The notes: generated by a model not told the origin, from the letters alone. Positions 23,753 through 32,473 are shown, numbered from the stretch's first letter. The stretch: 32,738 bases of DNA from Flavobacteriales bacterium (GCA_018609045.1 JABAYK010000019.1:1-32738), one strand, 5' to 3'. Program-made: numbers and translations.

Positions 23753-25294
23753 ATGTCTGACGATAAATTGAAGAATGTAATTTCTCATGCCAAAGAATAT
23801 GGTTTTGTTTTTCAATCGAGTGAAATTTACGATGGTTTAAGTGCTGTTTACGATTACGGCCAACTCGGAGCATTGCTAAAAAACAACATTAAAGAGTATT
23901 GGTGGAAGGCGATGGTTCAAAACCATGAAAACATAGTTGGTATTGATTCTGCAATTTTTATGCACCCAACAATTTGGAAAGCTTCTGGCCATGTTGATGC
24001 CTTTAATGACCCATTAATAGACAACAAGGATTCTAAAAAAAGATATCGTGCCGATGTTTTGGTAGAAGATTACTTAGAAAAAATCAGACAAAAAATTCAA
24101 AAGGAGTTAACTAAGGCTGCTACACGTTTTGGTGAAACTTTTGATGCCGAAATGTATTTAAAAACAAATGGCAGGGTGGTTGGCTACCAAAACCAAATTA
24201 CCGAAATTGAAGATAAGCTCAGAGATTATTTAGAAAACAGCAAACTAAAAGAGTTTAAAGAATTAATTGAAGAGTTGGGTATTGCATGCCCAATTTCAGG
24301 CTCAAAAAACTGGACTGATGTTAGGCAGTTTAATTTGATGTTTTCTACTGAAATGGGCTCAGTTGCTGAAGATTCAAGTAAAATATATTTACGCCCAGAA
24401 ACTGCGCAAGGTATTTTTGTAAACTTTTTAAATGTAATGAAATCGGGAAGAATGAAAATTCCTTTCGGTATTGCCCAAATAGGCAAAGCATTTAGAAATG
24501 AAATAGTTGCACGCCAATTTATTTTTAGAATGCGTGAGTTTGAACAAATGGAAATGCAGTTTTTTGTTAAACCAGGAGATGAACTTACTTGGTATGAAAA
24601 CTGGAAAGAAAAACGAATTAAATGGCATAAAAACTTAGGTTTTGATGAAGGTGCCTATCGTTTTCACGACCATATTAAACTTGCTCATTATGCCAATGCT
24701 GCTTGTGATATTGAGTTTGATTTTCCAATGGGTTTCAAAGAATTAGAAGGAATTCACTCCAGAACTGATTTTGACTTAAAAGCTCATGAAAAATTCTCAG
24801 GAAAAAAACTACAGTATTTCGATCCTGAAGACAATAAAAACTATGTGCCGTATGTAGTAGAAACTTCTATAGGATTAGACAGAATGTTTTTGGCAGTTTT
24901 ATCACAATCTTTTAAAGAGGAAAAACTTGAAGATGGCTCTGAAAGGGTTGTTTTGAATATTCCAAATTTTCTTGCCCCAATTAAATTAGCCGTTTTCCCA
25001 TTGGTTAAAAAAGACGGGCTTCCTGAAAAAGCAAGAGAAATATTAAAACAATTGAAATTTAAGTTTCAATGCCAATACGATGAAAAAGACTCAATTGGAA
25101 AGCGATACAGAAGACATGATGCCATCGGAACTCCTTTTTGCATTACAGTAGACCATCAAACTTTGGAGGATAATATGGTTACCATAAGAAATAGAGACAC
25201 CATGCAACAAGAAAGGATTTCCATTGGTGATATTGAAAAAATTGTTTCTGAGAGTGTTTCTTGGGAAACAGTTTTGGCTAATCTCGACGATTAA
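23753..25294 (+). CDS. glyQS: Glycyl-tRNA synthetase (alpha2, GlyQS type)
   Basis: A 513-residue class II synthetase that charges tRNA-Gly. It is the single-chain form shared with Gram-positives, archaea and eukaryotes, not the alpha2beta2 form of E. coli. Visible are SGHVDAFNDP (residues ~79-88), the class II motif 2 region (AFRNEIVARQFIFRMREFEQ), the glycine-site segment EMQFF, motif 3 in ETSIGLDRMFLAVL, and a C-terminal anticodon-binding domain (residues ~400-510: LAVFPLVKKDG, YDEKDSIGKRYRRHDAIGTP). A possible -7 element TAAACTTG lies at 23726-23733. Its last four bases overlap the end of the convergent pth gene. Confidence 0.96.
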   Translation: MSDDKLKNVISHAKEYGFVFQSSEIYDGLSAVYDYGQLGALLKNNIKEYWWKAMVQNHENIVGIDSAIFMHPTIWKASGHVDAFNDPLIDNKDSKKRYRADVLVEDYLEKIRQKIQKELTKAATRFGETFDAEMYLKTNGRVVGYQNQITEIEDKLRDYLENSKLKEFKELIEELGIACPISGSKNWTDVRQFNLMFSTEMGSVAEDSSKIYLRPETAQGIFVNFLNVMKSGRMKIPFGIAQIGKAFRNEIVARQFIFRMREFEQMEMQFFVKPGDELTWYENWKEKRIKWHKNLGFDEGAYRFHDHIKLAHYANAACDIEFDFPMGFKELEGIHSRTDFDLKAHEKFSGKKLQYFDPEDNKNYVPYVVETSIGLDRMFLAVLSQSFKEEKLEDGSERVVLNIPNFLAPIKLAVFPLVKKDGLPEKAREILKQLKFKFQCQYDEKDSIGKRYRRHDAIGTPFCITVDHQTLEDNMVTIRNRDTMQQERISIGDIEKIVSESVSWETVLANLDD

Positions 25295-25854
25295 AGTCCG
25301 TTAAATTTACTCATAGTTTGGCCAAGCCCCATTGTTCCAAAGGCAATACTGGCTTCGGCTGCTAATTTTATTCTTTCCGAAAGTGTTTTCTCTTCTTCAG
25401 AGTTCCAACTTGATAAAACGTAATCTATTTGTTGGCCTTTATGGAAGTTATCACCTACACCAAACCTTAACCGAGCGTAGTTTTGGTGACCTAACAATTG
25501 GTTTATATTTTTTAGGCCATTATGACCTCCGTCACTTCCTTTGCCGCGCATTCTTAACTTCCCGAAAGGCAAAGCCAAGTCATCGGTAATAACCAAAAGT
25601 TTATCTGCTGTTAGTTTTTCTTTTTGAAGCCAATAATTTACGGCTTTACCACTCAAATTCATATAAGTGGAAGGCTTTACCAAAATAAAAGTTCTACCTC
25701 TGGATTTTAAGGTAGCAACGGAAGCGTATCTATCAGGGGAAAAAAAAATGTTGGATGACTCTGCGAGCGCATCCAACACTTTAAATCCTATATTATGACG
25801 AGTATTTTCATACTCAGCGCCTATGTTTCCTAACCCTACAAGTAGGAATTTCAT
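25291..25854 (-). CDS. pth: Peptidyl-tRNA hydrolase
   Basis: A 187-residue enzyme that recycles peptidyl-tRNA by cleaving the ester bond. Catalytic residues are in place: Asn10 in VGLGNIG, His20 in YENTRHNIGF, Asp91 in TDDLALPFG, plus GSDGGHNGLKN. Length is normal for the family (about 190). It is the last gene of prs-rplY-pth, nine bases after rplY, a common Bacteroidota arrangement. Its stop overlaps that of convergent glyQS by four bases. Confidence 0.96.
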   Translation of the reverse strand: MKFLLVGLGNIGAEYENTRHNIGFKVLDALAESSNIFFSPDRYASVATLKSRGRTFILVKPSTYMNLSGKAVNYWLQKEKLTADKLLVITDDLALPFGKLRMRGKGSDGGHNGLKNINQLLGHQNYARLRFGVGDNFHKGQQIDYVLSSWNSEEEKTLSERIKLAAEASIAFGTMGLGQTMSKFNGL

Positions 25855-25863
25855 AGTAATTTA

Positions 25864-26484
25864 TTAAGCTTCAGCTGATTCAGTTTCGGCTTCAGCAGTT
25901 GCTGCTTCTTCCTCATCATCATCATCACCACCTCTTGCAGAAGTTCTTGTAACTTTAACAGCCAATACAACATCACTTTTAGGGTCAAGTAATTCTAGGC
26001 CATTAACTTTAACTTCTTTTACCTTAATAGAGTCTCCAATTTTTAATGGAGTAATATCTAATTCAATAGAATCTGGCAAAGCACTTGGCAAAGCTTTTAC
26101 TTTTAATTTTCTTCTGTTAATATTCAATTTACCACCAGCAACAACACCTTTTGATGTTCCAACTGAATTTACAGGAATTGAAATAATAACTGGTTTATCT
26201 TCTGAAATCAACAAGAAATCAGCATGAGTAATTTTATCGGTTACAGGGTGAAACTGGATATCTTGAAGAATAGTTTTATAGGTTGTGCCCTCAACATCTA
26301 AATCAATTAGATAAACATTAGGAGTGTAAACTATATTTTTAAATTGTCTTTCGTCAATTTGAACTAAAACTTGTTCTTCACCTCCATAAACTATGGCAGG
26401 AACTAAACCTTGTCTTCTTAGGCTGTTAGAAATTTTTCTTCCAGCATCATTTCTTAAAGAGGCTTTTACAACTGTTGATTTCAT
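25864..26484 (-). CDS. rplY: 50S ribosomal protein L25 / general stress protein Ctc
   Basis: A 206-residue long-form (CTC) L25 that binds 5S rRNA. The N-terminal L25 domain (residues ~5-90) has LRRQGLVPAIVYGG and HADFLLI. A second beta domain follows (residues ~95-185: IPVNSVGTSKGVVAGG, DSIELDITPLKIGDSI). The C-terminal ~25 residues are a very acidic tail (GGDDDDEEEAATAEAE), common in Bacteroidota L25 proteins. It lies 10 bases after prs and 9 bases before pth, in one operon. Confidence 0.96.
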   Translation of the reverse strand: MKSTVVKASLRNDAGRKISNSLRRQGLVPAIVYGGEEQVLVQIDERQFKNIVYTPNVYLIDLDVEGTTYKTILQDIQFHPVTDKITHADFLLISEDKPVIISIPVNSVGTSKGVVAGGKLNINRRKLKVKALPSALPDSIELDITPLKIGDSIKVKEVKVNGLELLDPKSDVVLAVKVTRTSARGGDDDDEEEAATAEAETESAEA

Positions 26485-26494
26485 TATTGTGTGT

Positions 26495-27427
26495 TTATAC
26501 TATAAAATGTGAGCTAATAGATTCGTAATTAACAACTCCGTTTAATACCGATGCAAATAAATCGGCTACAGAGATAACTTTTATTTTATCTGATTGCTTT
26601 TTGAGTGGAATGGTATCCGTAACAATAAGCTCTTTTAATTTTGATTTTTCAATTCTATCGTAAGCAGGGCCCGATAAAACACCATGTGTAATAAAGGCTC
26701 TTACGCTTTTTGCACCCATATCCATCATAATATCGGCAGCTTTTGTAAGTGTTCCAGCAGTATCAATTATATCATCTACCAAAACAATGTTTTTGCCTTC
26801 AACTTCACCAATAACAGTCATGTTTTCGATTTCGTTGGCAACCTTGCGTTGTTTGTATGATATTGCTAAATCTACATTTAAGAATTTAGCATAAGCATTT
26901 GCCCTTTTTGTTCCTCCGGTATCAGGAGCAGCAATTACTAAATCTTCAATACCCATACTTTTTAAATATGGTAAGAATATAGTAGAGGCGAATAAATGAT
27001 CAACTGGAACTTCAAAAAATCCTTGAATTTGATCGGCATGCAAGTCCATGGTAACAATTCTATCTACCCCTGCTGCTGTTAACAAATTAGCCACCAACTT
27101 AGAGCCAATTGAAACCCTTGGTTTGTCTTTTCTATCTTGCCTAGCAAAACCGAAATAAGGAATTACAGCAATAATAGATTTTGCAGAAGCTCTTCTTGCC
27201 GCATCAATCAAAAGCAATAACTCAAATAAATTTTCGGTTGGTGGAAAAGTTGATTGTACAATAAAAACATAATCTCCACGAACAGTTTCTTCAAAAGAAG
27301 GCTGAAATTCACCGTCGCTAAACCTCAATACAGATACCTCACCTAAAGGAATTCCAAAGCTTTTGGCAATTTCTTCTGCCAAGTACTTGGATGCGGTTCC
27401 AGAAAATATTTTTACACTTGATGACAT
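26495..27427 (-). CDS. prs: Ribose-phosphate pyrophosphokinase
   Basis: A 310-residue enzyme that makes PRPP from ribose 5-phosphate and ATP for nucleotide, His and Trp synthesis. It shows the ATP-site segment FGFARQDRKDKPRVSIGSKL, the metal and flexible-loop region MDLHADQIQGFF, and the PRPP-binding motif VLVDDIIDTAGT. Length is typical of class I enzymes. It leads the operon with rplY and pth. The promoter is well formed: TTG at 27474-27476, an 18-base spacer and TAACTTTG at 27448-27455. Confidence 0.97.
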   Translation of the reverse strand: MSSSVKIFSGTASKYLAEEIAKSFGIPLGEVSVLRFSDGEFQPSFEETVRGDYVFIVQSTFPPTENLFELLLLIDAARRASAKSIIAVIPYFGFARQDRKDKPRVSIGSKLVANLLTAAGVDRIVTMDLHADQIQGFFEVPVDHLFASTIFLPYLKSMGIEDLVIAAPDTGGTKRANAYAKFLNVDLAISYKQRKVANEIENMTVIGEVEGKNIVLVDDIIDTAGTLTKAADIMMDMGAKSVRAFITHGVLSGPAYDRIEKSKLKELIVTDTIPLKKQSDKIKVISVADLFASVLNGVVNYESISSHFIV

Positions 27428-27447
27428 ACCTACCTAAAAAAGGGCTG

Positions 27448-27476
27448 CAAAGTTAATGATTATTCACAATGAACAA
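27448..27476 (-). promoter_or_regulatory. Promoter of prs-rplY-pth
   Basis: The minus strand reads TTG, an 18-base spacer, then TAACTTTG. This is the complete Bacteroidota -33/-7 pair. It would start transcription about 15-20 bases before the prs ATG. Confidence 0.75.
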
Positions 27477-27606
27477 AACCTTGTTTACAGTAAAAACTCA
27501 ACAATCTATTTTGCGGGTTCAAAATTAATTTATTTTAAGCAATAAAAACCGTAATTTACTATTTTTCAACTGTTTAATTTTAGTTTCTGTGAAATGAAAT
27601 AATCAG

Positions 27607-27614
27607 TATTTTTG
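27607..27614 (+). promoter_or_regulatory. -7 element of the PKD lipoprotein gene
   Basis: TATTTTTG is a perfect TAnnTTTG match, nine bases before the ATG at 27624. Its presence argues against the alternative TTG start at 27612, which overlaps the element. Confidence 0.7.
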
Positions 27615-27623
27615 AGCCCGAAC

Positions 27624-28613
27624 ATGAATAAACTTATTGTCTTTTTATTTTTTGGGTTGCCATTTATGTTTTTAGGTTGTAAAAACAACAAGGGAGTTGA
27701 TGTAAAATTTTCCTATGAAATTGAAAATGGCGGCAATGTGTATTTTAAAAATAACACCTCTGGTTTAGTAAGCGGTTATTTATGGGCTTTTGGCGATGGA
27801 AATACTTCTACAGAGGCCTCTCCTACTCATAGATATTTAAAATCTGGTGATTATAATGTAACCCTTTCTGTTGCTGGTGAAAGTGGAGCTGGCGAAAAAT
27901 CAGAATTATTATCCATAATTTTTGACGATTTTAATCCTCTTGAAGGTCACGTTTCATTTGAAGATGCTGATGCAATTGGATATGCCATAAATCAATATTC
28001 TTATGAAAAAGATGATTTAGGAAATACCATCGAAAGCAAATTTGGACAAGGAGTTGCTACATTTTTTGATGCAGACAATTTATTGGTTTCTGCTGGAATT
28101 GTGGCCGTGAACGGTATTGATTTAGAACTTGGCAGCAACAATGCTTACAGTTTTTCCGCCAATGATAGTGATAGGTTTACTGCCGATACCCTTTACTACT
28201 TCGCTGGTGATGTTAATTGGAGTATTTATGGCGGTGGGGGTTTTCCAACAGTACTTCAAACCACAAAACAAGATTTTCCTGCAGTTTCTGAAATAATAAA
28301 AAACAACCCTGCCACCGACCCTGAAGAAGTGGCTACTACAGTTGATTATTTTGTAACAACAGTAAACCCAATTATTGGCGCCGATTCTCTTATTTACCAA
28401 ATATTAGATCCTACAGGAGAAGTATTGTTGCAAGCCATTTTAGACGACAGCCAAACATCTCACACATTTGTAACTTCTGATTTGGCAAACCTTCCAAAAG
28501 GTGAATTAAAACTTGTTGTAACTGCATTTAATTATGAAGATTATATTTTCAAAGGCAAAAAGTTTTATTTCGTAAACGAATCTGTAGTATCTCGACCAAT
28601 TGTTATCAAGTAA
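27624..28613 (+). CDS. PKD-domain lipoprotein
   Basis: A 329-residue lipoprotein starting at ATG 27624: MNKLIVFLFFGLPFMFLGC with lipid Cys19. Residues ~30-95 are a PKD domain (NNTSGLVSGYLWAFGDGNTS, SPTHRYLKSGDYNVTLSV), a beta sandwich common in surface proteins of this phylum. The rest (about 230 residues) has no recognised domain; it is rich in Asp and aromatic residues and ends in a beta-rich segment (LVVTAFNYEDYIFKGKKFYF). Its 3' end overlaps the next gene by 14 bases in another frame. Likely an outer-membrane lipoprotein; role unknown. Confidence 0.82.
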   Translation: MNKLIVFLFFGLPFMFLGCKNNKGVDVKFSYEIENGGNVYFKNNTSGLVSGYLWAFGDGNTSTEASPTHRYLKSGDYNVTLSVAGESGAGEKSELLSIIFDDFNPLEGHVSFEDADAIGYAINQYSYEKDDLGNTIESKFGQGVATFFDADNLLVSAGIVAVNGIDLELGSNNAYSFSANDSDRFTADTLYYFAGDVNWSIYGGGGFPTVLQTTKQDFPAVSEIIKNNPATDPEEVATTVDYFVTTVNPIIGADSLIYQILDPTGEVLLQAILDDSQTSHTFVTSDLANLPKGELKLVVTAFNYEDYIFKGKKFYFVNESVVSRPIVIK

Positions 28614-29091
28614 GTTTTTTACTTTTTTTATTTTTCTATTTTTTATTGGAGTAACTTGCTCAGCGCAAAAGTATTTGTTAGTAAATACTGCTAAAATTAA
28701 GGACCGGCAATATTTTTACCCAGGCCAATATTTTACTTTTTCTTCTATTTACTCAGAAAAATTTCAAACCAAGCAAATTACTAAGTTCGAAGGAAACAAA
28801 ATATTTTTTGGAGAAGACCAATATAAAATCTCTGAAATAAAAACCATTTACGCATCTCGCAAAGGGGTTTCGATATTCTCTAAAGTTTTTTTGATAGCAG
28901 GTTTTGGATATTTCGGATTAGATGTAATAAATTCAGGAACAAACGATTTAAAACCAATTATAGATGGTACAGTTTTGCGCTCCTCAGCTGTTCTTGTTGG
29001 GCTAGGTCTTGCTCTTAAACCTTTTGCTGGATTTAAAATTGAAATCCCAACCGAAGCAAAATTAAATATCATTCAAGTTACCACTAACTAA
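28600..29091 (+). CDS. Small exported protein of unknown function
   Basis: A 163-residue protein with a signal peptide (SSKFFTFFIFLFFIGVTCSAQ) and two later hydrophobic segments (residues ~95-112 and ~128-145). I do not recognise the family. The start is TTG at 28600, 14 bases inside the end of the PKD lipoprotein gene. No ATG lies before the signal peptide, so the TTG, presumably coupled to translation of the upstream gene, is the only good choice. No separate promoter is visible. The overlap suggests the two products act in the same envelope process. Confidence 0.68.
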   Translation: MLSSKFFTFFIFLFFIGVTCSAQKYLLVNTAKIKDRQYFYPGQYFTFSSIYSEKFQTKQITKFEGNKIFFGEDQYKISEIKTIYASRKGVSIFSKVFLIAGFGYFGLDVINSGTNDLKPIIDGTVLRSSAVLVGLGLALKPFAGFKIEIPTEAKLNIIQVTTN

Positions 29092-29133
29092 ATATTTGAT
29101 TTTCAAAGGCTTATAAGATTTAAATTCTAGCTG

Positions 29134-29160
29134 TTGACATTGGCAAATTATCTACATTTG
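29134..29160 (+). promoter_or_regulatory. Promoter of gdhA
   Basis: TTG at 29134-29136, a 16-base spacer, and TACATTTG at 29153-29160 (perfect TAnnTTTG). The spacer is slightly short. It lies about 32 bases upstream of the gdhA ATG. Confidence 0.65.
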
Positions 29161-29192
29161 TCAAAAATTTTAAAAAGACAAATCCTGATTTA

Positions 29193-30545
29193 ATGAGCAA
29201 GTATCAAGCACAAATAGACGCTTTCATGGAGGGCGTAAAAGCTAAAAACCCAAATGAAGTTGAGTTTTTACAGGCTGTTCACGAAGTAGCTGAAACAGTA
29301 ATTCCCTACATCGAAGAAAACCCAAAGTACAAGCAAGCAAACATTCTACAAAGAATGGTTGAACCAGAAAGAGTTATGATGTTTCGTGTGCCTTGGATTG
29401 ATGACGCTGGAAACTACCAAGTAAATAGAGGTTACAGAATTCAAATGAACTCTGCCATTGGTCCCTACAAAGGCGGTTTAAGATTTCACCCATCTGTAAA
29501 CTTGAGTATTTTAAAGTTTTTGGCTTTTGAACAAGTATTTAAAAATAGCTTAACAACTTTGCCAATGGGCGGAGGAAAAGGCGGTTCTGATTTTGACCCA
29601 AAAGGAAAATCAGATAACGAAGTAATGCGTTTTTGCCAATCTTTTATGACAGAGCTTTCAAGACATATCGGAGCTGATACTGATGTTCCTGCAGGCGATA
29701 TTGGAGTTGGTGGAAGAGAAATTGGGTTTTTATTTGGCCAATACAAAAGAGTAAGAAATGAATTTTCTGGAATTTTAACTGGAAAAGGAAGAGAATATGG
29801 TGGCAGTTTAATTCGCCCAGAAGCTACAGGTTACGGTAACGTATATTTTGCGGCTGAAATGTTGGCTACCAAAAACGATTCTTTCGAAGGTAAAACAGTT
29901 GTAGTTTCAGGTTCTGGAAACGTAGCTCAATTTGCCGTCGAAAAAGCAACTCAATTTGGAGGTAAAGTTGTAACAGCTTCAGATTCAGGAGGTTTTATTT
30001 ACGATAAAGATGGTATTGACTTTGAAAAATTAGAATTTATCAAAGAGCTAAAAAATGTAAAAAGAGGAAGAATTAGCGAGTACGTTAATAAATTTCCAAA
30101 TGCAGAATACCACGAAGGCAAAACTCCTTGGAGCATTAAATGCGATGTTGCCTTGCCTTGTGCCACCCAAAACGAATTACATGGTGAGGATGCAAAAATG
30201 CTAATTGCCAATGGTTGTGTGTGTGTTTCTGAAGGAGCCAATATGCCTTGTACTCCAGATGCAGTTATCGAGATTCAAAAAGCAAAACTTTTGTTTGCTC
30301 CAGGTAAAGCATCTAACGCAGGTGGTGTGGCAACATCAGGCTTAGAAATGAGCCAAAACTCTTTGCGTCTTTCTTGGACAAGCGAAGAAGTTGATGAAAA
30401 ACTTCATGGAATCATGAAAAGTATTCACGAAGCATGCGTTCAATTCGGAACAGGCGCAGATGGATACGTTGATTACGTAAAAGGCGCTAATGTTGCAGGC
30501 TTTATTAAAGTTGCTGATGCAATGATTGCCCAAGGTCACGTTTAA
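29193..30545 (+). CDS. gdhA: Glutamate dehydrogenase (NADP-type, hexameric)
   Basis: A 450-residue enzyme joining ammonia to 2-oxoglutarate to give glutamate. The length matches the 447-residue E. coli enzyme. The dimerisation and active-site domain shows RVPWIDDAG, GPYKGGLRFHPSV and PMGGGKGGSDFDPKGKS, which holds the catalytic and substrate lysines. The Rossmann domain starts at VVVSGSGNVAQFAVEKA. Later come PCATQNEL and GANMPCTPDA. The family and this motif set favour NADPH and assimilation, although coenzyme cannot be fixed by eye. It is a single-gene unit with its own promoter and a strong terminator. Confidence 0.96.
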   Translation: MSKYQAQIDAFMEGVKAKNPNEVEFLQAVHEVAETVIPYIEENPKYKQANILQRMVEPERVMMFRVPWIDDAGNYQVNRGYRIQMNSAIGPYKGGLRFHPSVNLSILKFLAFEQVFKNSLTTLPMGGGKGGSDFDPKGKSDNEVMRFCQSFMTELSRHIGADTDVPAGDIGVGGREIGFLFGQYKRVRNEFSGILTGKGREYGGSLIRPEATGYGNVYFAAEMLATKNDSFEGKTVVVSGSGNVAQFAVEKATQFGGKVVTASDSGGFIYDKDGIDFEKLEFIKELKNVKRGRISEYVNKFPNAEYHEGKTPWSIKCDVALPCATQNELHGEDAKMLIANGCVCVSEGANMPCTPDAVIEIQKAKLLFAPGKASNAGGVATSGLEMSQNSLRLSWTSEEVDEKLHGIMKSIHEACVQFGTGADGYVDYVKGANVAGFIKVADAMIAQGHV

Positions 30546-30561
30546 ATTTTAACAAATTAAC

Positions 30562-30595
30562 AAAAGGGGTTTTCGAAAGTTAACCCCTTTTTTTT
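30562..30595 (+). terminator. Rho-independent terminator after gdhA
   Basis: A 10-bp stem, AAAAGGGGTT (30562-30571) with AACCCCTTTT (30582-30591), is followed by more T to 30595. It lies 16 bases after the gdhA stop. Confidence 0.92.
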
Positions 30596-30625
30596 GCTCC
30601 AATAGTTTTAAACAAAATCACCTAC

Positions 30626-30633
30626 TATATTTG
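30626..30633 (+). promoter_or_regulatory. -7 element of the kbl-crp promoter
   Basis: TATATTTG is a perfect TAnnTTTG match, 23 bases before the kbl ATG. There is no clear -33 TTG at the usual distance. Confidence 0.6.
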
Positions 30634-30656
30634 TTACTTATTAAAACCCCAGCTAC

Positions 30657-31844
30657 ATGTACGGAAAACTAAAAGACCATCTTCAGCAAGAATTAAAAGA
30701 AATTGAATCTGCTGGACTTTTTAAAAGTGAGAGAGTTATTACCTCAGCCCAAGACGCAGCCATAAAAATATCTTCAGGCGAAGAAGTTTTGAACTTTTGC
30801 GCCAATAACTATTTAGGCTTATCATCTCACCCAAGGGTAATAGAGGCAGCTCATAAAGCTTTGGATAGTCATGGTTTTGGAATGTCATCGGTAAGATTTA
30901 TTTGCGGAACACAAGACATACACAAAGAGTTAGAACAAAAAATTGCCGACTTCTATTCTACCGATGATACTATTTTATATGCAGCGGCTTTTGATGCAAA
31001 CGGAGGTGTTTTTGAGCCTCTTCTTTCGGCTGATGATGCAATTATTTCAGATTCGTTAAATCATGCTTCTATCATTGATGGCGTTAGACTTTGTAAAGCT
31101 GCTCGATACAGATATGAAAACAATAACATGGAAGACCTAGAGGCTCGACTTCAAGAAGCAAAAGCCAATAGATTTAAAATTATTGTAACAGATGGTGTTT
31201 TCTCAATGGATGGCTATGTAGCTCAACTTGATAAAATTTGCGATTTAGCTGATAAATATGATGCTTTAGTGATGGTTGATGAATGCCACGCTGCAGGCTT
31301 TATTGGTAAAACAGGAAGAGGAACATTAGAACTTAAAAATGTAATTGGAAGGGTTGATATTATCACAGGAACTTTAGGCAAAGCTTTGGGCGGCGCTATG
31401 GGTGGTTATACAACTGGAAGAAAAGAAATTATCGAAATACTTCGCCAAAGATCTAGGCCATATTTGTTTTCAAACTCATTAGCACCTACAATTGTTGGAG
31501 CCTCTAATGCAGTTTTTGACATGCTTAATGAAACCACTGAGCTTAGAGATAGATTAGAAGACAACATCAATTACTTCAAAAAAGAAATAAAAGCAGCTGG
31601 TTTTGATATTAAAGATGGAGATTCGGCCATTGTACCTATCATGGTATATGATGCTGCATTATCTCAAAAATTTGCCAATAAGCTATTAGAAGAAGGTATC
31701 TACGTTATCGGTTTCTTTTACCCTGTTGTTCCAAAAGGCCAAGCTCGAATTAGGGTTCAACTTTCGGCAGCTCATACACAGGAGCACTTAGAAAAAGCTG
31801 TTGCAGCATTTACCAAGGTTGGAAAAGAACTAAATATTATTTAA
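30657..31844 (+). CDS. kbl: Glycine C-acetyltransferase (2-amino-3-ketobutyrate CoA ligase)
   Basis: A 395-residue PLP enzyme of the alpha-oxoamine synthase family (E. coli Kbl is 398). It shows the N-terminal NFCANNYLGLSSHP, a glycine-rich loop (SVRFICGTQDIHKELE), the cofactor-site HASIIDG and DECHAAGFIGKTGRG, and the PLP lysine in GTLGKALGG (Lys242). It converts 2-amino-3-ketobutyrate and CoA to glycine and acetyl-CoA in threonine breakdown, usually with Tdh, which is not in the window. Other members of the family (KBL, BioF, SPT) look alike, but overall identity pattern and length favour Kbl. Its TAA overlaps the ATG of the Crp/Fnr gene by one base (TAATG). Confidence 0.92.
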   Translation: MYGKLKDHLQQELKEIESAGLFKSERVITSAQDAAIKISSGEEVLNFCANNYLGLSSHPRVIEAAHKALDSHGFGMSSVRFICGTQDIHKELEQKIADFYSTDDTILYAAAFDANGGVFEPLLSADDAIISDSLNHASIIDGVRLCKAARYRYENNNMEDLEARLQEAKANRFKIIVTDGVFSMDGYVAQLDKICDLADKYDALVMVDECHAAGFIGKTGRGTLELKNVIGRVDIITGTLGKALGGAMGGYTTGRKEIIEILRQRSRPYLFSNSLAPTIVGASNAVFDMLNETTELRDRLEDNINYFKKEIKAAGFDIKDGDSAIVPIMVYDAALSQKFANKLLEEGIYVIGFFYPVVPKGQARIRVQLSAAHTQEHLEKAVAAFTKVGKELNII

Positions 31845-32473
31845 TGAAGGAGTTAATTTTAAAAAACTTTCCTGATTTAAATCACCATGAACTTTTAAAA
31901 GGTATTGAAGCCTATGGCAAATTAAAAACCATTGAGTCGGGTGAAGTAATGATGGAAGTTGGGAGGTACGTTAAAGCAATCCCTCTTGTAACTAAAGGTA
32001 GACTTAAGGTTTTTAGAGAAGATGATGAAGGCCGAGAGTTGTTTTTATACTACATCAATCCGGGTGAAACTTGCGCTATTTCTTTGGTTTGCTCAGAACG
32101 AGATCGCCAATCAAAAATTAAAGCAGTTGCCATAGAAGACTCAGAGTTTATTGCAGTACCTATTAGGTTTATGGACGAATGGATGCAACAATACAAACCA
32201 TGGTATTACTTTGTAATGGAAACTTATAGAAGCAGATTTGAAGAAGTTTTAAATACTGTTGACTCTATTGCATTTCACAAACTAGACGAGCGATTGTTAG
32301 AATACATCAACAAACACCTCGAAGTTGAAGGAGGAGATATTCTTCATACTACCCACCAAGATATTGCCAATGAATTGAGCACTTCGCGTGAAGTAATTTC
32401 TAGATTATTAAAGCAATTGGAAAAGAAAGGGGTGGTTAAGTTATCTCGAAACCAAATAGAATTATTGAAGTAA
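31844..32473 (+). CDS. Crp/Fnr-family transcriptional regulator, candidate regulator of the sulfur genes
   Basis: A 209-residue regulator. Residues ~15-110 are a cyclic-nucleotide-binding-like sensor with no Fnr-type N-terminal cysteine cluster and no typical cAMP phosphate-binding cassette. It has two cysteines six residues apart, in ETCAISLVCSE (Cys77, Cys83). A dimer helix follows (~118-145), then a winged helix with recognition helix TSREVISRLLKQLEKKG. Arg182-Glu183 match the CRP contact residues, and Glu183-Ser186-Arg187 match the FNR ones. This fits a half-site intermediate between TGTGA and TTGAT, as found before SQR and TauE. I recall similar proteins near sulfur genes in Flavobacteriia. 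It starts at the overlapping TAATG after kbl, so it is translationally coupled to it. Confidence 0.88.
   Translation: MKELILKNFPDLNHHELLKGIEAYGKLKTIESGEVMMEVGRYVKAIPLVTKGRLKVFREDDEGRELFLYYINPGETCAISLVCSERDRQSKIKAVAIEDSEFIAVPIRFMDEWMQQYKPWYYFVMETYRSRFEEVLNTVDSIAFHKLDERLLEYINKHLEVEGGDILHTTHQDIANELSTSREVISRLLKQLEKKGVVKLSRNQIELLK

Noticed and set aside
29134..29164. TTGACA..TGTCAA dyad before gdhA as a regulator site
   Set aside because: The arms are about 19 bases apart and overlap the promoter elements, so the symmetry is probably chance.
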